Assembly: GCA_016935555.1 (NCBI GenBank)
Contig: JAFGQR010000163.1
Location: 21,963-85,962, forward strand
DNA: 64,000 nucleotides
Reading direction: 5' to 3'
Origin: Verrucomicrobiota bacterium
Lineage (GTDB): Bacteria > Verrucomicrobiota > Verrucomicrobiia > Limisphaerales > JAFGQR01
Below, one piece after another: positions 27,099-37,432 of the stretch. Position numbers and translations under genes: made by a program. A model generated the notes under the pieces. It had not been told where the DNA came from. It made no database searches and saw only the letters and a program-made list of their open reading frames with translations. Position 1 is the stretch's first letter, and every line of letters starts with the position of its first letter.

Positions 27099-30000
27099 AT
27101 GCCCCCCCACAACCGCCATCCCAACCCTCGCATCGCCAGGAGCACCCCGCACGCATGCTGGCTCCTCGGCACCCTCCTGCTCGCGGGGTGCTCGCCCGAA
27201 CCGGGCCCCTCCCACGGCGTCCACTTCGTCGTCCACTCCGGCGAGGCCCGCCCCACCTCCACGTTTGAACTGCGCTTTGACACGCCCGCCGTCGCCCCTG
27301 CCCAGGTGGGCGTCCCCGCCGCCCCATCGCCCCTGCTCATCATCCCCCCGCTGCCGGGCCGCTTCCACTGGCTCACCACCCGCAGCGGCGTGTTCACCCC
27401 CACCACCCCACCGGCGCTCGACACCCCCTACCACTTCGCACTGCGCCCCGGCTGGCGAGGACCGGACGGCCGCCCGCTGCGCGCCCGCCTGGCCGAAGTG
27501 TGGCGCACCCCGCCATTTTCGGCATGGAACCTCGCCGCGCCGACGGGGTCCACGACCGACGCGGGCGCCGAACCGGTGCTCAAGCTCCAGTTCAACGCCC
27601 CCGTCGACCCCGCCAAAATCAACCCCTTCGTCACGTTCCGCAGCCGCGCGGGACTCGTGATCCCGGCGCGTTTCCGGCCCCCGGACCGCGAGGACCACTT
27701 CCCCGAACCGCCCTTGCCTGAACTTGAATGGGACGGCGCCGGCACGCTCGCTTCAACGCCGTCGGTGCACCGGGGCACCCGGGAAGTCGCCGCCTCCAGC
27801 CGCCCGGCGCCGGCCGGGCCTCCGTGGTTTCCGCGCCGGCTGGTGGTGTGGCCGGCACGACCGCTGTCGGCCGGGGAAGGATGGCGGCTGGTCCTGGCCA
27901 GGGGCCTTCCCGCAGCGCGGCGCGATCTGCGCCTCAAGGCGAATCTCGAAATGCCGATTGGCGATGTGCGCCCCTTCGAGGTGGTCAGTGCGGACGCGGA
28001 AAACGTCATCCACCACGGCCCGAGCCTGTCGCTGCACTTCTCGAAGCCGCTCGACCCCAAGGTCACCTCCACCAATGTCATGCGCTGGATCTCCGTTGAT
28101 CCCACCCCGGACGACCTTGCCGCCCGCGTCCAATACAACCACGTCCGGCTTCGCGCGCGCTTCAAACTCGGGCAATCCTACGCCGTTACCGTCCACCCCG
28201 GGCTGCCCTCGCGCGAACCCTTCCTGCTGGCCGCCGCCTGGACCCGCCAGGTCAGCTTCGACCCCATTCCGCCACGGCTCTATTTCCCCGCGTTCGCACG
28301 CGACCAGCTCGCCGGCGGAAACCGCCACTTCCACCTGCTGACCGTCAACGTGCCCCGGTTTCGCCTTCGGGCCAAATGTCTCGACCGCCACACCCTGGTG
28401 CACGCGCTGCAAGGCTACGAAAGCTATTTCAGGCGCCACCGCACCGCGCGCGACTGGCAGGAGCCGTTCCAGGCCGTCGACTTCAACATGGTGCCCGGCC
28501 AGGTCGTCCACGACCGCGAGTTTGCGCCCCGTCATGACATCGACGTGCCCGAAACCCTCCAGCTGGACTGGGATGAAATCCTGGGCGGCCGCCGCCACGC
28601 CGCCGTGTTCCTGGCCGCCGACCGCATCACGCGCGCGGACCCGCTGCGTCCCCAGCCGGGCACACAAACCCTCATCCAACTCACCGACCTCGGCCTGCTC
28701 TGGAAAGGCGGCCCGGACCGCCTCCACGTGTTCGTCTTCTCCCACGCGCGCGCCACGCCTGTGCCCGGCGTCACGGTGCGCCTGCTGGCTGCCGACAACA
28801 CCACGCTGGCCGAGGCCCAGACGGATCGCGAAGGCCAGGCCCGCCTGCCCGCCTCGCGCACCGGCGCTTACCTCATGGCCGAGGCCGGCGACGACCTCCA
28901 CGCCGTCGCCTTGTCCGACGCCGGCACCCGGCTGCGCCATGACCCCGACCCGCCGGACGGACCCGACAACCAAGGCGACCACGGCTTCCGCTTGCTGCTG
29001 TTCAGCGACCGCACCGTGTACCGCCCCGGCGAAACCCTCCATCTCAAAGCCTTCGCGCGCGACTGGACCGACCACGGCTTCGCCATCCCCGCCCGCGCCC
29101 GCGGCACCCTCCAGGCGTTCGACGCCAAAGGCCGCATGTTCCTCGAAACCCCGTTCGCCCTGAGCGAATTCGGCGCCTTCGACCACGACCTCCGCGTGCC
29201 CGAGGGCGTCCGCGGCCAATATTGGCTGCGCCTCAACGTGCGGCGCTCCGAGTTCCAGCTCGCCTTCGACGTGCAGGATGTTGCCGTCAACACCTTCGAG
29301 ATCGACGTTCCCGCCAAACCCAGCTACCTCGCCGGCGAACCCGTTGCCCTGCCCGTCACCGCCCGCTATTACCTGGGCAAGCCGCTCTCGCGCGCCCAAC
29401 TCACCTGGGCGCTGGATGCCACCGACACCGGGTTTGCCACCACCAACTTCGCCGATTACCACTTCTGCGGAGGGGAAGCGCTGACGCCGGAACAATACGG
29501 CCCGGCCTCCACCGTCCTCCACGGCCACACCCTCTACACCGCCGCGTCCAACGTTGTGATCGCACCCGCCATTCCCATCAACCCCCAGGCGCCCCAGCCG
29601 CGCCGAGTCGACCTGCTGGTCTCCCTCACGGACCTCAACCAACAGACGCTCACCAAAAGCACACGGTTCACCGTCCACAGCTCCGCATTCTACCTCGGCC
29701 TCAACCCGTTCCCCGGCGTCGTGAGCGCCGGCGCGCCGCTGGCCGTCGACGCCGTCGCGGTGGGCGCCGATGGCCGGCGCTGGCCGGAACCGGTGTCGGC
29801 GCAGATTCATCTTCGGCAGGTCCAGTGGCATGCCGTGCGGGTCGAGGGAGCCGGCCGGGTTCATGCCTACCGCAACGAGGCGCACCTCACCAACCATCTC
29901 ACCCACTCCCTGACCCTGTCGCCCACCCCAGGCCCCCTCGAACTGCCCGCCCCCATCGTCCCCTCCACCCCTGGCCAATACCTGCTGGTCCTCACGGCCA

Positions 30001-32846
30001 GCGACCCGGCCGGCCGCCACGTGCTCACCGCGCTGTCCTTCCATGTCGCCGGCAAGGATGAGTTGGCCTGGAACTACCGCAACGACGTCCGCCTGGACCT
30101 CGTCCCGGACCGCCCACGTTACCTGCCCGGGCAAACCGCCGAAATCCTCGTGAAAACCCCCCTCAGCGGCCTCGCGCTGGTCACCCTCGAGCGCGACCGC
30201 GTCCTGCGCTCGTTCCTCACCCGCCTCGAAGGCAACGCCCCCACCGTCCGCGTGCCCCTCGAAACCAACGACGCCCCGAATGTGTTCGTCGCCGTCACCC
30301 TCCTGCGCGGCTATGAACACAGCCCCACAACCCATCCCATGCCCGAATTCCGCCATGGCACCTGCCGCCTTGACGTCGACCGCCCCGAAGGACGCCTCGA
30401 CGTCCGCGTCGCCCCCGACGCCCCCGCCTACCGGCCCCGCCAGCCCGTCCACGTCGTCACCACCATCCTCGACAGCCAACACCGTCCCGCCGCCGGCGCC
30501 GAAGTGACGCTCTATGCCGTGGACGAGGGCATCCTCAGCCTCCAAAATTACCGGGTGCCGGACCCCTGCACCCTGTTCCACCGGCCACGCCCGCTCGAAG
30601 TCGTCACGCGGCTCTCTCTCCCCAGCCTGCTCCCCGAAGCCCCCGACCAACAACGCTTCCACAACAAAGGCTACCTCGCCGGCGGCGGCGGACGACCCCA
30701 CCCCACCCGCCAGGACTTCCTCCCCTGCGCCTTCTGGCAGGCCACCCTGCTCACCGACACCCAAGGCCAAATCGCCGCCACCTTTCCCGCCCCCGACAGT
30801 CTGACACGCTACCGGATCATCGCCGTGGCCCAGACCCGCCATAGCCGGTTCGGCACCGGCCAGTCCGCCTTCGAAGTCAACAAGCCCCTCATGATCGAAC
30901 CGGCCCTGCCGCGCTTTGCCAACGTCACCGACCGCCTCGCCGCCCGCGCCCTCGTGCTCAACCACACCGACCAGGCCGGCACCGTCCTCGTCACCCTCCA
31001 GCTCGACACCAAAGCCGCACCGGATCCGCCCCCCACGCCCGCCTCCTCCACTCCGCCCGTCCTCACCAACGCCCTGCACCTGCCCCCCCATGGCTCCGCC
31101 CCCGTCGAGTTCCCCCTCCGCGTGGTCGCCCCAGGCGACGCACGCTGGACCTGGAACGTCCGCTTCACCCAGCCCCATGCCGCCGACTTCGTGGATTCCG
31201 TCCTGTCCACATTGCCCATCGGCATCCTCGCGCCACTGCTGACCGAGATTCACCTCGAACGCGCCCCCGCCACAGCCACCAACCTCCTCGCCCGCGTCAA
31301 CCCCCTCCTGCTCGAAGGCCAGGGCACGGCCACCGTCCGGGTCGCCAACACCCGCCTGATCGAATTGGCGCCGGCAGTCGCGCACTTGCTGCACTACCCC
31401 TACGGCTGCCTCGAGCAAACCAGCTCCAGCCTGCTGCCCTGGATTGTCCTCGGCAACCTGCCCGGGCTCGCGCCCTTCCTGGACAGGCCGCCCGCGGAAA
31501 TTCGCGAGGTCATTCGCACCGGGCTGGACCGGCTGTTCGCGATGCAAACGCCCTCGGGCGGCCTGGCCTGCTGGCCGGACTGCAGCACGCCCACAGGCTG
31601 GGGCAGCGCTTACGCCGCCCTCATCGTGGCCCTCGCCCAACGCCACCACATCCCCGTCCCCGCATCCCATTTCGAGCCGCTCCGGCGCTACCTGAGCGGC
31701 CGGTTGCGAACAGCTGCGGGCACCCCCGATCCCGTCCCGGCCGGCGAACGCTCTCTGACCCTCTACGCGCTGGCCGTCGCCGGCCATGCCGAACCCGCCT
31801 ACCATGAGCAGTTCTTCCAACAACGCGCCCTGCTCTCCGCCCAAAACCGCGTTCTGCTCGCGCTGGCCATCCTCGAAAGCCGCGGCCCCGCCGCCATGGT
31901 CGATGAACTGCTCCAGCACGCGCCAGGATCGTCTGCCCCCGAGAACGATGGGTTCGACAGCCCCGCCCGCGACGCCGCCCTGCAACTGCTCGCCTGGTGC
32001 CGGCACCGGCCGGCCGATCCACGCGTCGATGTCCTCGCCGCCGAATTGGCCCGATCGCAAACCGGCTCCCACTGGGGTACCACCCAAGGCAATGCCTGGG
32101 CCATCTACGCCCTCGCCGAATACGCCGTTCGCATCGAAGGACGCCCCAAACCCGCCCGCGGCCAGATCGTGTGGGGCGCCGACACGGTGGCCTTCACCCT
32201 GGACAACCAGCCGGCGGTCGTCGAACACGCATTCGCGCTCACCCCTGAGCGCGCACACTCGCCGCTCGCCGTCCTGAATCCGGGCGGCCATCCCCTCTAC
32301 CTCCAAACCACCATCCAGACCCGCTCCGCCTCCCCGGCGCAGCCCCGCCAGGACCGCGGATTCCATCTCACCCGCCGCTATGCCCGCGTCGATCCCGACG
32401 GCCACGTCCATCCCCATCCGCAGGACCTGCGCGTCGGTGATCTGCTCGCCGTGACCCTCCATCTCGCCACGCACGCGCCCGCCCACTACGTCGCCCTCGA
32501 CGATCCCCTGCCTGCCATCCTCGAGGCCGTCCACCCCCGCTTCGTATCCCAGCAAGCGCAACCGGCCTCCACCGCCGCTTCCGCCACGCTCGACGCCCAA
32601 CCCTTCGAAACCGATTTCCATGAATTGCGACGCGACCGCGCCCTGTTTTTTCGGGATCATCTGCCGGCCGGCACCTACGCCGTCCGCTACCTGGCCCGCG
32701 TGCGCGCCGCCGGCACCGCCACTGCTCCTCCAGCCAAAGTGGAGGAGATGTACCACCCGGACCGTTTCGGGCTGACCGACACCGTGCAACTCACCAGCCG
32801 GCCGCTCGATGCCGACAGCCCGAAACCCGCCAACGCCCGGCAATGA
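27099..32846 (+). CDS. yfhM: Bacterial alpha-2-macroglobulin-like lipoprotein (YfhM type)
   Basis: Lipobox-like LLGTLLLAGCSPEPGPS after ATG 27099 (ORF-track start 26961 is upstream); MG-domain motifs; thioester motif YPYGCLEQTSS; overlaps pbpC by ATGA. Confidence 0.9.
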   Translation: MPPHNRHPNPRIARSTPHACWLLGTLLLAGCSPEPGPSHGVHFVVHSGEARPTSTFELRFDTPAVAPAQVGVPAAPSPLLIIPPLPGRFHWLTTRSGVFTPTTPPALDTPYHFALRPGWRGPDGRPLRARLAEVWRTPPFSAWNLAAPTGSTTDAGAEPVLKLQFNAPVDPAKINPFVTFRSRAGLVIPARFRPPDREDHFPEPPLPELEWDGAGTLASTPSVHRGTREVAASSRPAPAGPPWFPRRLVVWPARPLSAGEGWRLVLARGLPAARRDLRLKANLEMPIGDVRPFEVVSADAENVIHHGPSLSLHFSKPLDPKVTSTNVMRWISVDPTPDDLAARVQYNHVRLRARFKLGQSYAVTVHPGLPSREPFLLAAAWTRQVSFDPIPPRLYFPAFARDQLAGGNRHFHLLTVNVPRFRLRAKCLDRHTLVHALQGYESYFRRHRTARDWQEPFQAVDFNMVPGQVVHDREFAPRHDIDVPETLQLDWDEILGGRRHAAVFLAADRITRADPLRPQPGTQTLIQLTDLGLLWKGGPDRLHVFVFSHARATPVPGVTVRLLAADNTTLAEAQTDREGQARLPASRTGAYLMAEAGDDLHAVALSDAGTRLRHDPDPPDGPDNQGDHGFRLLLFSDRTVYRPGETLHLKAFARDWTDHGFAIPARARGTLQAFDAKGRMFLETPFALSEFGAFDHDLRVPEGVRGQYWLRLNVRRSEFQLAFDVQDVAVNTFEIDVPAKPSYLAGEPVALPVTARYYLGKPLSRAQLTWALDATDTGFATTNFADYHFCGGEALTPEQYGPASTVLHGHTLYTAASNVVIAPAIPINPQAPQPRRVDLLVSLTDLNQQTLTKSTRFTVHSSAFYLGLNPFPGVVSAGAPLAVDAVAVGADGRRWPEPVSAQIHLRQVQWHAVRVEGAGRVHAYRNEAHLTNHLTHSLTLSPTPGPLELPAPIVPSTPGQYLLVLTASDPAGRHVLTALSFHVAGKDELAWNYRNDVRLDLVPDRPRYLPGQTAEILVKTPLSGLALVTLERDRVLRSFLTRLEGNAPTVRVPLETNDAPNVFVAVTLLRGYEHSPTTHPMPEFRHGTCRLDVDRPEGRLDVRVAPDAPAYRPRQPVHVVTTILDSQHRPAAGAEVTLYAVDEGILSLQNYRVPDPCTLFHRPRPLEVVTRLSLPSLLPEAPDQQRFHNKGYLAGGGGRPHPTRQDFLPCAFWQATLLTDTQGQIAATFPAPDSLTRYRIIAVAQTRHSRFGTGQSAFEVNKPLMIEPALPRFANVTDRLAARALVLNHTDQAGTVLVTLQLDTKAAPDPPPTPASSTPPVLTNALHLPPHGSAPVEFPLRVVAPGDARWTWNVRFTQPHAADFVDSVLSTLPIGILAPLLTEIHLERAPATATNLLARVNPLLLEGQGTATVRVANTRLIELAPAVAHLLHYPYGCLEQTSSSLLPWIVLGNLPGLAPFLDRPPAEIREVIRTGLDRLFAMQTPSGGLACWPDCSTPTGWGSAYAALIVALAQRHHIPVPASHFEPLRRYLSGRLRTAAGTPDPVPAGERSLTLYALAVAGHAEPAYHEQFFQQRALLSAQNRVLLALAILESRGPAAMVDELLQHAPGSSAPENDGFDSPARDAALQLLAWCRHRPADPRVDVLAAELARSQTGSHWGTTQGNAWAIYALAEYAVRIEGRPKPARGQIVWGADTVAFTLDNQPAVVEHAFALTPERAHSPLAVLNPGGHPLYLQTTIQTRSASPAQPRQDRGFHLTRRYARVDPDGHVHPHPQDLRVGDLLAVTLHLATHAPAHYVALDDPLPAILEAVHPRFVSQQAQPASTAASATLDAQPFETDFHELRRDRALFFRDHLPAGTYAVRYLARVRAAGTATAPPAKVEEMYHPDRFGLTDTVQLTSRPLDADSPKPANARQ

Positions 32847-35284
32847 ACCGCGCCACCCCCGCCGCGCAGACGCCTCGCCCGTCGCGTCGCCGCCGGCTGC
32901 TCAAGCCGCTGGCCGCGCTGTTGGGGACGGCGGCCCTCCTGGGGCTGGGCGGCGGGGTGGCCCTGTCCCTGGTGCCGGTGCCTGCCGCCCTCACCCACTC
33001 GCCCCCGCCCAGCTGCGAACTGCTCGACCGCCATGGCCAATCCCTTCGCCACGTCCGTGAGGGCGACTGCGGCTTTTCCGCTCCGGCCGCCTTCGCCGAG
33101 ATTCCCCTCGCCTTGGTCCATGCCACGCTGGCCGCCGAGGACAAACGGTTCTGGCAACACCCCGGCATCGACTGGCGAGCCACACTCCGCGCCACCGCCA
33201 GCCTCGTCCGCCATCGCCGCGTGGTGTCCGGCGGCTCCACTCTCACCCAGCAGCTCATCAAACTCGCCCAGCCGCGACTCCGGACCTTTCGCACCAAAAT
33301 CGTGGAAGCCGCCCAGGCCTTGCGCCTCGAACACCTCTGGACCAAACGCCGCATCCTGACCGAATATCTCAACCGCCTCGACTACGGCAACCTCAACACG
33401 GGCTGCGCCGCCGCCGCCGCGTTCTACTTTCGCAAACCCCTGCGCGACCTCAGCACGGCTGAATGCGCCTTCCTGGCCGCGTTGCCCCAGGCCCCCACCC
33501 GCCTCAACCCCCACCGCCATCTCGAACGCGCCCGCGCCCGCCAGCAATGGATCCTTGCCCGCATGCGGGCTTGCGGTTTTCTCACCGACGACGAATGCCG
33601 GCGCGCGCGATCCGAGCCGTTGCGGCTGGCCAGCCCCGCCCGGGCCTTTCAGGCACCGCATTTTGTGGACTTGGTCCTGCAGCAGTGGCAACCGGAGCCT
33701 TCCCAGCCCCCTGCCCCGAGCCTCCACACCACCCTGGATCTGGAACTGAATCGCTTCGCCGAACGCGCCCTCGCCCGCCACCTCGCCGGCTTGCGCCCGC
33801 ATCACGTCGGCAATGGCGCCGTGGTCGTGCTCGACAACCGCCGCGGCGACGTGCTGGCGCTGGTGGGATCCGGCGATTACTTCGATCCCCGGCACGGCCA
33901 GGTCAATGGCGCCTGGGCCCCCCGCTCCGCCGGTTCCACCCTCAAACCCTTCACCTACCTGCTTGCCTTCGAACAGGGCGCAACCGCCGCCAGCCTCGCG
34001 GCCGATGTGCCCACCGAGTTCGCCACCCCCACCGGCCTCTACCGCCCCCACAATTACGACCGCCGATGCCACGGCCCCGTGCGCTACCGTTTGGCGCTGG
34101 CCAACTCCCTGAACATCCCCGCCGTTAAGGTGCTTCAGGCCATCGGCGGACCGGCCGTGCTGCAGCAACGCCTCCAGCAATGCGGCCTCACCACGCTGGA
34201 TGAGCCCGCCGACGTCTACGGCCTGGGCCTCACCCTCGGCAACGCGAACGTGCGGCTGATCGAATTGGCCAATGCCTACGCCTGCCTCGCCCGGCTCGGC
34301 CAGTTCCAACCGTATCGCCTCTGGAACGCCAACCCTCCCAACCCCCAGCCCGCATCCCCCGATCCCCACCCAGCCCTCCGGCCCCCCTCCCCAATCCCGC
34401 CCCCGCCAGCCCAAGTCTGCCCCCCCCACGCAGCCTGGCTCGTCACCGATATCCTCAGCGACAACCACGCCCGCGCCCAAGCGTTCGGCCTCGACTCCGA
34501 CCTCCGCTTCGATTTTCCAGTCGCCTGCAAAACGGGCACCAGCTCCGATTTCCGCGATAATTGGGCCCTGGGCTACACGCCCGAATTCACCGTCGGCGTC
34601 TGGATGGGCAACTTCGACGGATCGCCCATGCGCCAGATCAGCGGCGTGACCGGCGCCGCGCCGCTGCTGCACGAACTGTTCGAACACCTCCACCGGCGAT
34701 TCGGCACCTCATGGCCCGCCCCTCCCCCCAACCTCGTGAAACTCCCCATCCACCCCATCACCGGCAAACAACTCGCCCCGCCAACGCCCAAAACCCACCC
34801 TGCGCCCGTCCTCCATGCCGCAGCGGCCGCACCGCCGTGCCTAGTCCCCACCAGCAAACTCCCGGGGCCATCCCTCCTGGAGACGTTCTTCCCACCCCAC
34901 TGCCCCCCGCTCGAACAGCCCGGCGATTACGATGACCAGGGACGCGTCCGGCTGCCGGCGGAGTATCGCCCCTGGCTGGCGGGTCCGGACAATGACCTGG
35001 GCGATCAGGCCGTGGCCGTGGAACCGCCCCCCACCCTGCGCATCCTCTCGCCGCTGCCAGGCACCGTGTTCTTCCTCGATCCCGACCTGCCCCGGGCCAG
35101 CCGCCGCATCCCCCTGCGGGCTGCGGGAAACAGCGCCTTGCGCTGGCAAAGCGATTCGCTCACGTGCGAAACCTCCGGCACCGACACCTCCGCATGGCTC
35201 GCCGAAGGCCGGCACCGGCTCGTCGTGACCGATCCCGCCACCGGCGCCCAGCGCGACACCTGGATTGTGGTCAAGGCGCTCTGA
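32843..35284 (+). CDS. pbpC: Penicillin-binding protein 1C (bifunctional transglycosylase/transpeptidase)
   Basis: GT51 motifs (AAEDKRFWQHPGID, SGGSTLTQQLIKL); transpeptidase STLK, SLN, KTGTSSDFRDNWALGYTPEFTVGVWMGN; downstream of yfhM as in known A2M-PBP1C operons. Confidence 0.94.
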   Translation: MNRATPAAQTPRPSRRRRLLKPLAALLGTAALLGLGGGVALSLVPVPAALTHSPPPSCELLDRHGQSLRHVREGDCGFSAPAAFAEIPLALVHATLAAEDKRFWQHPGIDWRATLRATASLVRHRRVVSGGSTLTQQLIKLAQPRLRTFRTKIVEAAQALRLEHLWTKRRILTEYLNRLDYGNLNTGCAAAAAFYFRKPLRDLSTAECAFLAALPQAPTRLNPHRHLERARARQQWILARMRACGFLTDDECRRARSEPLRLASPARAFQAPHFVDLVLQQWQPEPSQPPAPSLHTTLDLELNRFAERALARHLAGLRPHHVGNGAVVVLDNRRGDVLALVGSGDYFDPRHGQVNGAWAPRSAGSTLKPFTYLLAFEQGATAASLAADVPTEFATPTGLYRPHNYDRRCHGPVRYRLALANSLNIPAVKVLQAIGGPAVLQQRLQQCGLTTLDEPADVYGLGLTLGNANVRLIELANAYACLARLGQFQPYRLWNANPPNPQPASPDPHPALRPPSPIPPPPAQVCPPHAAWLVTDILSDNHARAQAFGLDSDLRFDFPVACKTGTSSDFRDNWALGYTPEFTVGVWMGNFDGSPMRQISGVTGAAPLLHELFEHLHRRFGTSWPAPPPNLVKLPIHPITGKQLAPPTPKTHPAPVLHAAAAAPPCLVPTSKLPGPSLLETFFPPHCPPLEQPGDYDDQGRVRLPAEYRPWLAGPDNDLGDQAVAVEPPPTLRILSPLPGTVFFLDPDLPRASRRIPLRAAGNSALRWQSDSLTCETSGTDTSAWLAEGRHRLVVTDPATGAQRDTWIVVKAL

Positions 35285-35362
35285 CCCCTTTCGCCCCCGC
35301 CCCACCCCCGGACGGCGCTCCCGGGAATTCGAGAGCGGTGCCGTCTTTCGGTTGCTGAAGCC

Positions 35363-35396
35363 GTCCCGCATGGCGCGCATGCGCCTCAGGCGGGAC
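35363..35396 (+). terminator. Hairpin downstream of pbpC (possible terminator or REP-like element)
   Basis: Outer arms GTCCCGC (35363-35369) / GCGGGAC (35390-35396) enclosing palindrome GCGCATGCGC (35375-35384). Confidence 0.4.
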
Positions 35397-36070
35397 TGCG
35401 TTCCGGGCGCGCTCCACAACGGGGGGCATGCCCTGCGGCGGCCGGCGGTTTAGCCCAAGTTCGTCAGTGGTGGAAGGAATTTCGGTTTTTTGACCAGGGG
35501 GCTAATCGGTTTTGCTGGGGATTTTGCATTTGGATCCCTCAAAACGGCCTGTAGTGGAGAACAGCCCTTTGAGCGGCGTTGTAAGAGTGCGGTATTCTGG
35601 CGGGCATGTTCCTGCGGCGAAATCGTCGGACGGTTAATGGCGAGTGCTATGCTGGGCAAACCAATGGGGTCAGCCCTCGAAATAATACTTGACAACTGGC
35701 ACCGACTACACGAACTCCCGGCGCGCCGACCCTGAGAGGTCGCGAGTTTGCGGAGGATTCACCGACCCATGTGCAGAGGTGATGTCTGTCCTGGCCTTTT
35801 CCTGCACAAAAACGGGAGGCAGAACAATCGAGGGCAAAAACATCGAAGCCATTGAGCCCGCTGGTTTCACGGGGCGCAGCCAATGCCACCGACACCGGCC
35901 TGCAGGCGCCCAAAACTGCGGTCGGAGAACTCCTGGGGCACAAAGCCTAGGGGCACAAGGCGCGGTTGGGGTTCGCAAGTCTGCCATAGGGGCGGCGGCA
36001 GGGGCGGCGTTTTTTCTGGCCAAGGGCGGCGGTTTTGCCTATGTCCAGTCGCATTTAAGGGTGTGATGGT

Positions 36071-37423
36071 GTGAACATTGTCATTGTAGGTTTGGGCGAA
36101 GTCGGGCGGCACCTGGCCGAAACGCTGGCGCAGCAGCAGCACAGCCTGAGTATTCTCGAGTCGTGCGAGCCGCTGGCGCACGAATTGGACGAGCAGCTGG
36201 ATGCGCGCGTGATCTGGGGCAACGGGTCGTCGGTGGCGGCATTGGCGGAGGTGAACGTGCCCGAGGCGGAGGTGTTCCTGGCCCTGTCCGGGGACGACAA
36301 CGCGAACCTGGTGGCGGCGTCCCTGGCGAAGGCGCTGGGGGCGCAGCGAACGATTGCGCGGGTGCACGCGCGGGTGCAGCGGGAGGAGTGGCTGTTTGAT
36401 CTGCGGAGCCACTTTCACATCGACCATTTGTTCAGCACGCAGCGTCTGGCGGCGGTGGAGCTGGCGAAGTATGTGCGCAACCCCGAAGGTCTGCTGGTCG
36501 AGGAGATCGCCCGCGGCCGCATCGAGGTGCAGCAGATTCTGCTGGCGGCGGACCGTCCGGTGATTGGCAAGCCGTTGCGGGAACTGGGGCTGCCGGCGCG
36601 GGTGAGGATCGGATCGATCCAGCGCGACGGCCGCCTGTTCATCCCCACCGCCGCGGACACGCTGGCCGCCGGAGACCTCATCACCGTGTTCGGCGCGCCG
36701 GCGAAACTCACCGAGGTGCTCCCCCAGTTCCGCGCCGACGCGCTCCCGGAGAGCGAGATCAGCGTGGTGATCTTCGGCGGGGGCGAATACGGGTTCTCGC
36801 TGGCGCAGATGCTTGAAGGCCACCGCTACCGGGTGCGGATCATCGAGCGGGACGAGCGGGTGTGCCGGCAGCTCTCGGGGCTGCTGAACCGCACGGTGGT
36901 GATCCAGGGCAACGCCACTTCCATCCAGCAGCTCAAGGAGGAACAGGTCGGCGACGCGGATTTTTTCATCGCGGCGAGCGACGACGACGAGGACAACGTG
37001 ATGACGTGTTTGCAGGCGAAAAACCTCGGCACGAAGTATTGCCTGACCCTCGTGCACCGGCGCGATTACGCGGACGTGATTTCCCGGAACAGCCAGCAGC
37101 TGCAAATCCACGCCGCCGTCAGCCCTCGCCAGGCCACGAACCGGGACCTGATGCGCTACATCACCCACGACCGCGTCACCAGCGTTCTGCCGCTCGCCGG
37201 AGGCGCCGAGGTGCTGGAAGCGGTCCTGCCGGCGCAGTGCGCCCTGACAGGCCGGGCGGTGGGCGCCATCCAATGGCCGGAGGGCAGCGTGCTGGTGGCG
37301 CTGTTGCACGGCTCGGAAGCGCTCGTGCCCCGCGCAGAGGACGTCATGCAGGCGGGCGACGTGGTCTACGCCCTGGTGGCGTCGCAGGCCAAGTCGGCTT
37401 TTGTGCGGCTGCTGAAATCCTGA
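36071..37423 (+). CDS. trkA: Trk system potassium uptake protein TrkA (two NAD-binding/RCK modules)
   Basis: 450 aa, GTG start; MNIVIVGLGEVGRHLAETLAQQQHSLSILE; second Rossmann-like start SVVIFGGGEYGFSLAQML; adjacent trkH. Confidence 0.93.
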   Translation: MNIVIVGLGEVGRHLAETLAQQQHSLSILESCEPLAHELDEQLDARVIWGNGSSVAALAEVNVPEAEVFLALSGDDNANLVAASLAKALGAQRTIARVHARVQREEWLFDLRSHFHIDHLFSTQRLAAVELAKYVRNPEGLLVEEIARGRIEVQQILLAADRPVIGKPLRELGLPARVRIGSIQRDGRLFIPTAADTLAAGDLITVFGAPAKLTEVLPQFRADALPESEISVVIFGGGEYGFSLAQMLEGHRYRVRIIERDERVCRQLSGLLNRTVVIQGNATSIQQLKEEQVGDADFFIAASDDDEDNVMTCLQAKNLGTKYCLTLVHRRDYADVISRNSQQLQIHAAVSPRQATNRDLMRYITHDRVTSVLPLAGGAEVLEAVLPAQCALTGRAVGAIQWPEGSVLVALLHGSEALVPRAEDVMQAGDVVYALVASQAKSAFVRLLKS

Positions 37424-37432
37424 GCGGCGCGC

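Noticed and set aside
27753-32843. 1696-aa minus-strand ORF opposite yfhM
   Set aside because: Antisense shadow; plus strand encodes a clear A2M protein with lipobox and CLEQ.
35930-35995. tRNA-like GGTTCGCAAGTC string
   Set aside because: No matching T-stem or cloverleaf around it.
35450-36066. Small ORFs (81-125 aa) between pbpC and trkA
   Set aside because: No recognisable motifs, overlapping in several frames, no support beyond being open.
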